Shown here one piece after another: positions 62,426 to 64,000 of a stretch of DNA of 64,000 bases (position 1 is its first letter; each line of letters starts with the position of its first letter). The stretch is from assembly GCA_943736015.1 (NCBI GenBank), contig OX031061.1:11541290-11605289 (forward strand). The letters run 5' to 3'. The notes beneath the pieces were generated by a model that was not told the DNA's origin, made no database searches, and worked only from the letters and a program-made list of their open reading frames with translations. The stretch is from Tridacna crocea. Its lineage: Eukaryota; Mollusca; Bivalvia; Cardiida; Cardiidae. Both the position numbers and the translations under genes were made by a program.

Positions 62426-64000
62426 TATTTTTATGGCCTATTTTTTTAATTCTTCAAATGAAAACAAGATTTTTTTTCATCAGAAAAAGTTTCTGCAACA
62501 GCAAACAGTTGCTTCTGAATTCTATTTTTTTGAGCAGCGGTTAAACATAACATTGACTTTTGACACGCACGGTCACCAAAACTGACCCTGGTATGAAAAC
62601 AGGGAAATGTTCGATTTACCTTTCTTTGATTTGTGCAACAGGTATCAGTTGCCTCCGAAAGTGTCTAAGTTGATTTTACGATTTCATGCGCAGCACGTAA
62701 CCGTCTCATATGGGTGAGATAGTCATCGCAACCGAATCAATGGCCCTAGTGAGAGAAAACGAAAAAAGAAAAATCCCTATATTTGACTTGAGAAACAGGT
62801 GTTGTCTGCTATGAAATGTCCCATAAGTCAATTTTTTTCATGTTTTCGCAGATACGTAACTGGCACCTACGAGGCGGTAGTCAGCGTAAATGGGTTTGTC
62901 GTCACGGCATAAAGAGATTGGAGGAAAAAAAAAAATAGAAATTTAGTTCCCTATATTTGACTTGAGAAACAGGTGTCGTCTGCTATGAAATGTCCCGTAA
63001 GTCGATTTTTCATGTTTTCGCAGATACGTAACCGGCACCCAGGAGACGGTAGTCAACGTAAATGGGTTTGTTGTCACGTATGATATATAGAGATTGGAGA
63101 AAAAAAAAATAAATAAATAAAAGATTCAGCTCTCTTTGTTTGACTTATGCAACAGGAAGCAGTTGCTACTGAAAGAGTCTTCAAGTCTTTTTTTAGCCAC
63201 TTGTCACATCATTTTCTGGTGTTCTCGCATGTGCGTAACTGGCATGTATGAAACGGTAGTCAATGTAACTGGGTTTCTTGTTGCGGTTTGAAGATATTAG
63301 AAAAATTATGCTTCAATTCCTTGCTACTGAAAGAGTTTTCAGTCTTTTTTTAGCCACTTGTCACATTGTTTTCTGTGCTTTTCGCATGTGCGTAACTGGC
63401 ACGTATGAGACGGTAAGCAACGTAACTGGGTTTCTTGTCATGGTTTGAAGCGATTAGAAAAAATTACATTTCAGTTCCCTTTGTTTGATTTATGCAATAG
63501 GAAACAATTGCTACAGAAAGAGTTTCCAGTCTCTTTTTTAGCAACTTGTCACATTAATTTCTGTGTGTTTTTTTTACACTGTACATTGATCATTTTGGCT
63601 TCTATGAATTTGATGTGGCCCGAGTCAGAAAATCCAATTAAAGGGTAAAGGGCGGGGGTGGGGGATCAAGGGTTTACTTTAAGGGAAGTAACTCTTGCAA
63701 GGGGCTTGAAAAGACCAAAACAAGGTCTTCTGCCACCTTGTTTTCTTGAAATTTGGCCCTTTTTCAGTGAAATCTGGCATATGTGGATGGTGCATGCCCG
63801 GCAGTTTGCCAAGGACTGCACAGAAGCCTTTAAAAAAGACTTTAAATCCACTTTTATGCCGTTTTTTGTTCACTGTGATTGGATCGATATATAAGGGCGC
63901 CATTTTGAAGCCCTCTGATTGGCTGACTGGGCCCATTTTGATTTCTCAAAGCCTTTCTGACTGCAAGACCGGGCCCATTTTGAATTTCTCACAGCCTCTC
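62426..64000. repeat. Repeat unit 35 (partial, 1575 bp, cut by window edge)
   Basis: Truncated by the window end inside the CCAAT block. CpG losses at 62830, 63081 and 63440; the last is shared with unit 20. Confidence 0.95.

Larger units (their letters stand above)
1..64000. repeat. Tandem (macro)satellite array, 35 units of about 1.86 kb
   Basis: The same roughly 1.86-kb sequence recurs head to tail from the first to the last base, with no inserted gene, transposon or spacer. A fixed landmark in subrepeat g recurs at 1020, 2884, 4747, 6610, 8348, 10085 and so on to 63445, giving steps of 1856-1864 bp, or 1732-1738 bp for units with an internal deletion. Copies look more than 99% identical outside homopolymers. 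All units have the same orientation. Both array edges lie outside the window, so the true array is longer than 64 kb. Open frames here are short, overlap on both strands and mostly lack ATG starts. The class (satellite) is certain; the source organism is not. Confidence 0.98.

Noticed and set aside
1-64000. CRISPR array, rDNA, 5S, histone or snRNA tandem cluster
   Set aside because: Unit length and content do not fit CRISPR. I searched by eye for conserved parts of 5S, U1, U2, U5, U6, U7 and the histone stem-loop and found none.

Overview
The whole 64 kb window is the inside of one uninterrupted head-to-tail tandem repeat. I count 35 units: 34 complete and one cut by the right edge. Full units are about 1.86 kb (1857-1865 bp) and seven short units are about 1.735 kb. 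Copies differ by only a few bases per unit plus homopolymer length. No protein-coding gene, tRNA, rRNA or known snRNA is recognisable anywhere, and neither edge of the array is in the window. Unit phase is arbitrary; I start each unit at the T-rich stretch found at base 1.

Anatomy of one unit, in unit 1 coordinates. Bases 50-1230 hold seven diverged subrepeats of about 145-185 bp (a to g), each with a motif like CGTAACTGGCAC and most ending in an A-rich tract. A G-quadruplex/GC-box motif lies at 1218-1247. A 220-bp single-copy stretch follows, with a perfect 10-bp hairpin (1292-1319). Bases 1451-1656 are a promoter-like block: five intact inverted CCAAT boxes and one decayed one, mostly 40-43 bp apart, plus a TATA-like motif. 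Next come a G-run of 8-12 bases, a 67-bp near-palindrome (1749-1815) and an AT-rich linker.

Among units there is a second layer of structure. Shared rare variants show that the block from unit 9 to unit 12 is repeated six units (11.17 kb) later, in units 15-18. Seven short units (5-7, 22-24, 27) share one 126-bp deletion, and six of the seven follow a unit carrying one particular C-to-T change. About half of the transitions I could catalogue are at CpG sites, which suggests methylated DNA. In unit 33 three clustered changes make the 67-bp near-palindrome more perfect, the signature of a template switch across a hairpin.

This is a eukaryotic satellite or macrosatellite array, most likely animal given the CpG decay and NF-Y-type CCAAT sites. 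The species cannot be named from the sequence. Internal ~160-180 bp subrepeats with a terminal hairpin recall non-autonomous Helitron/Helentron-type elements, such as the 'pearl' elements of bivalves, that have become satellites; that is a hypothesis only. The promoter-like block raises the possibility that each unit is transcribed as non-coding RNA.
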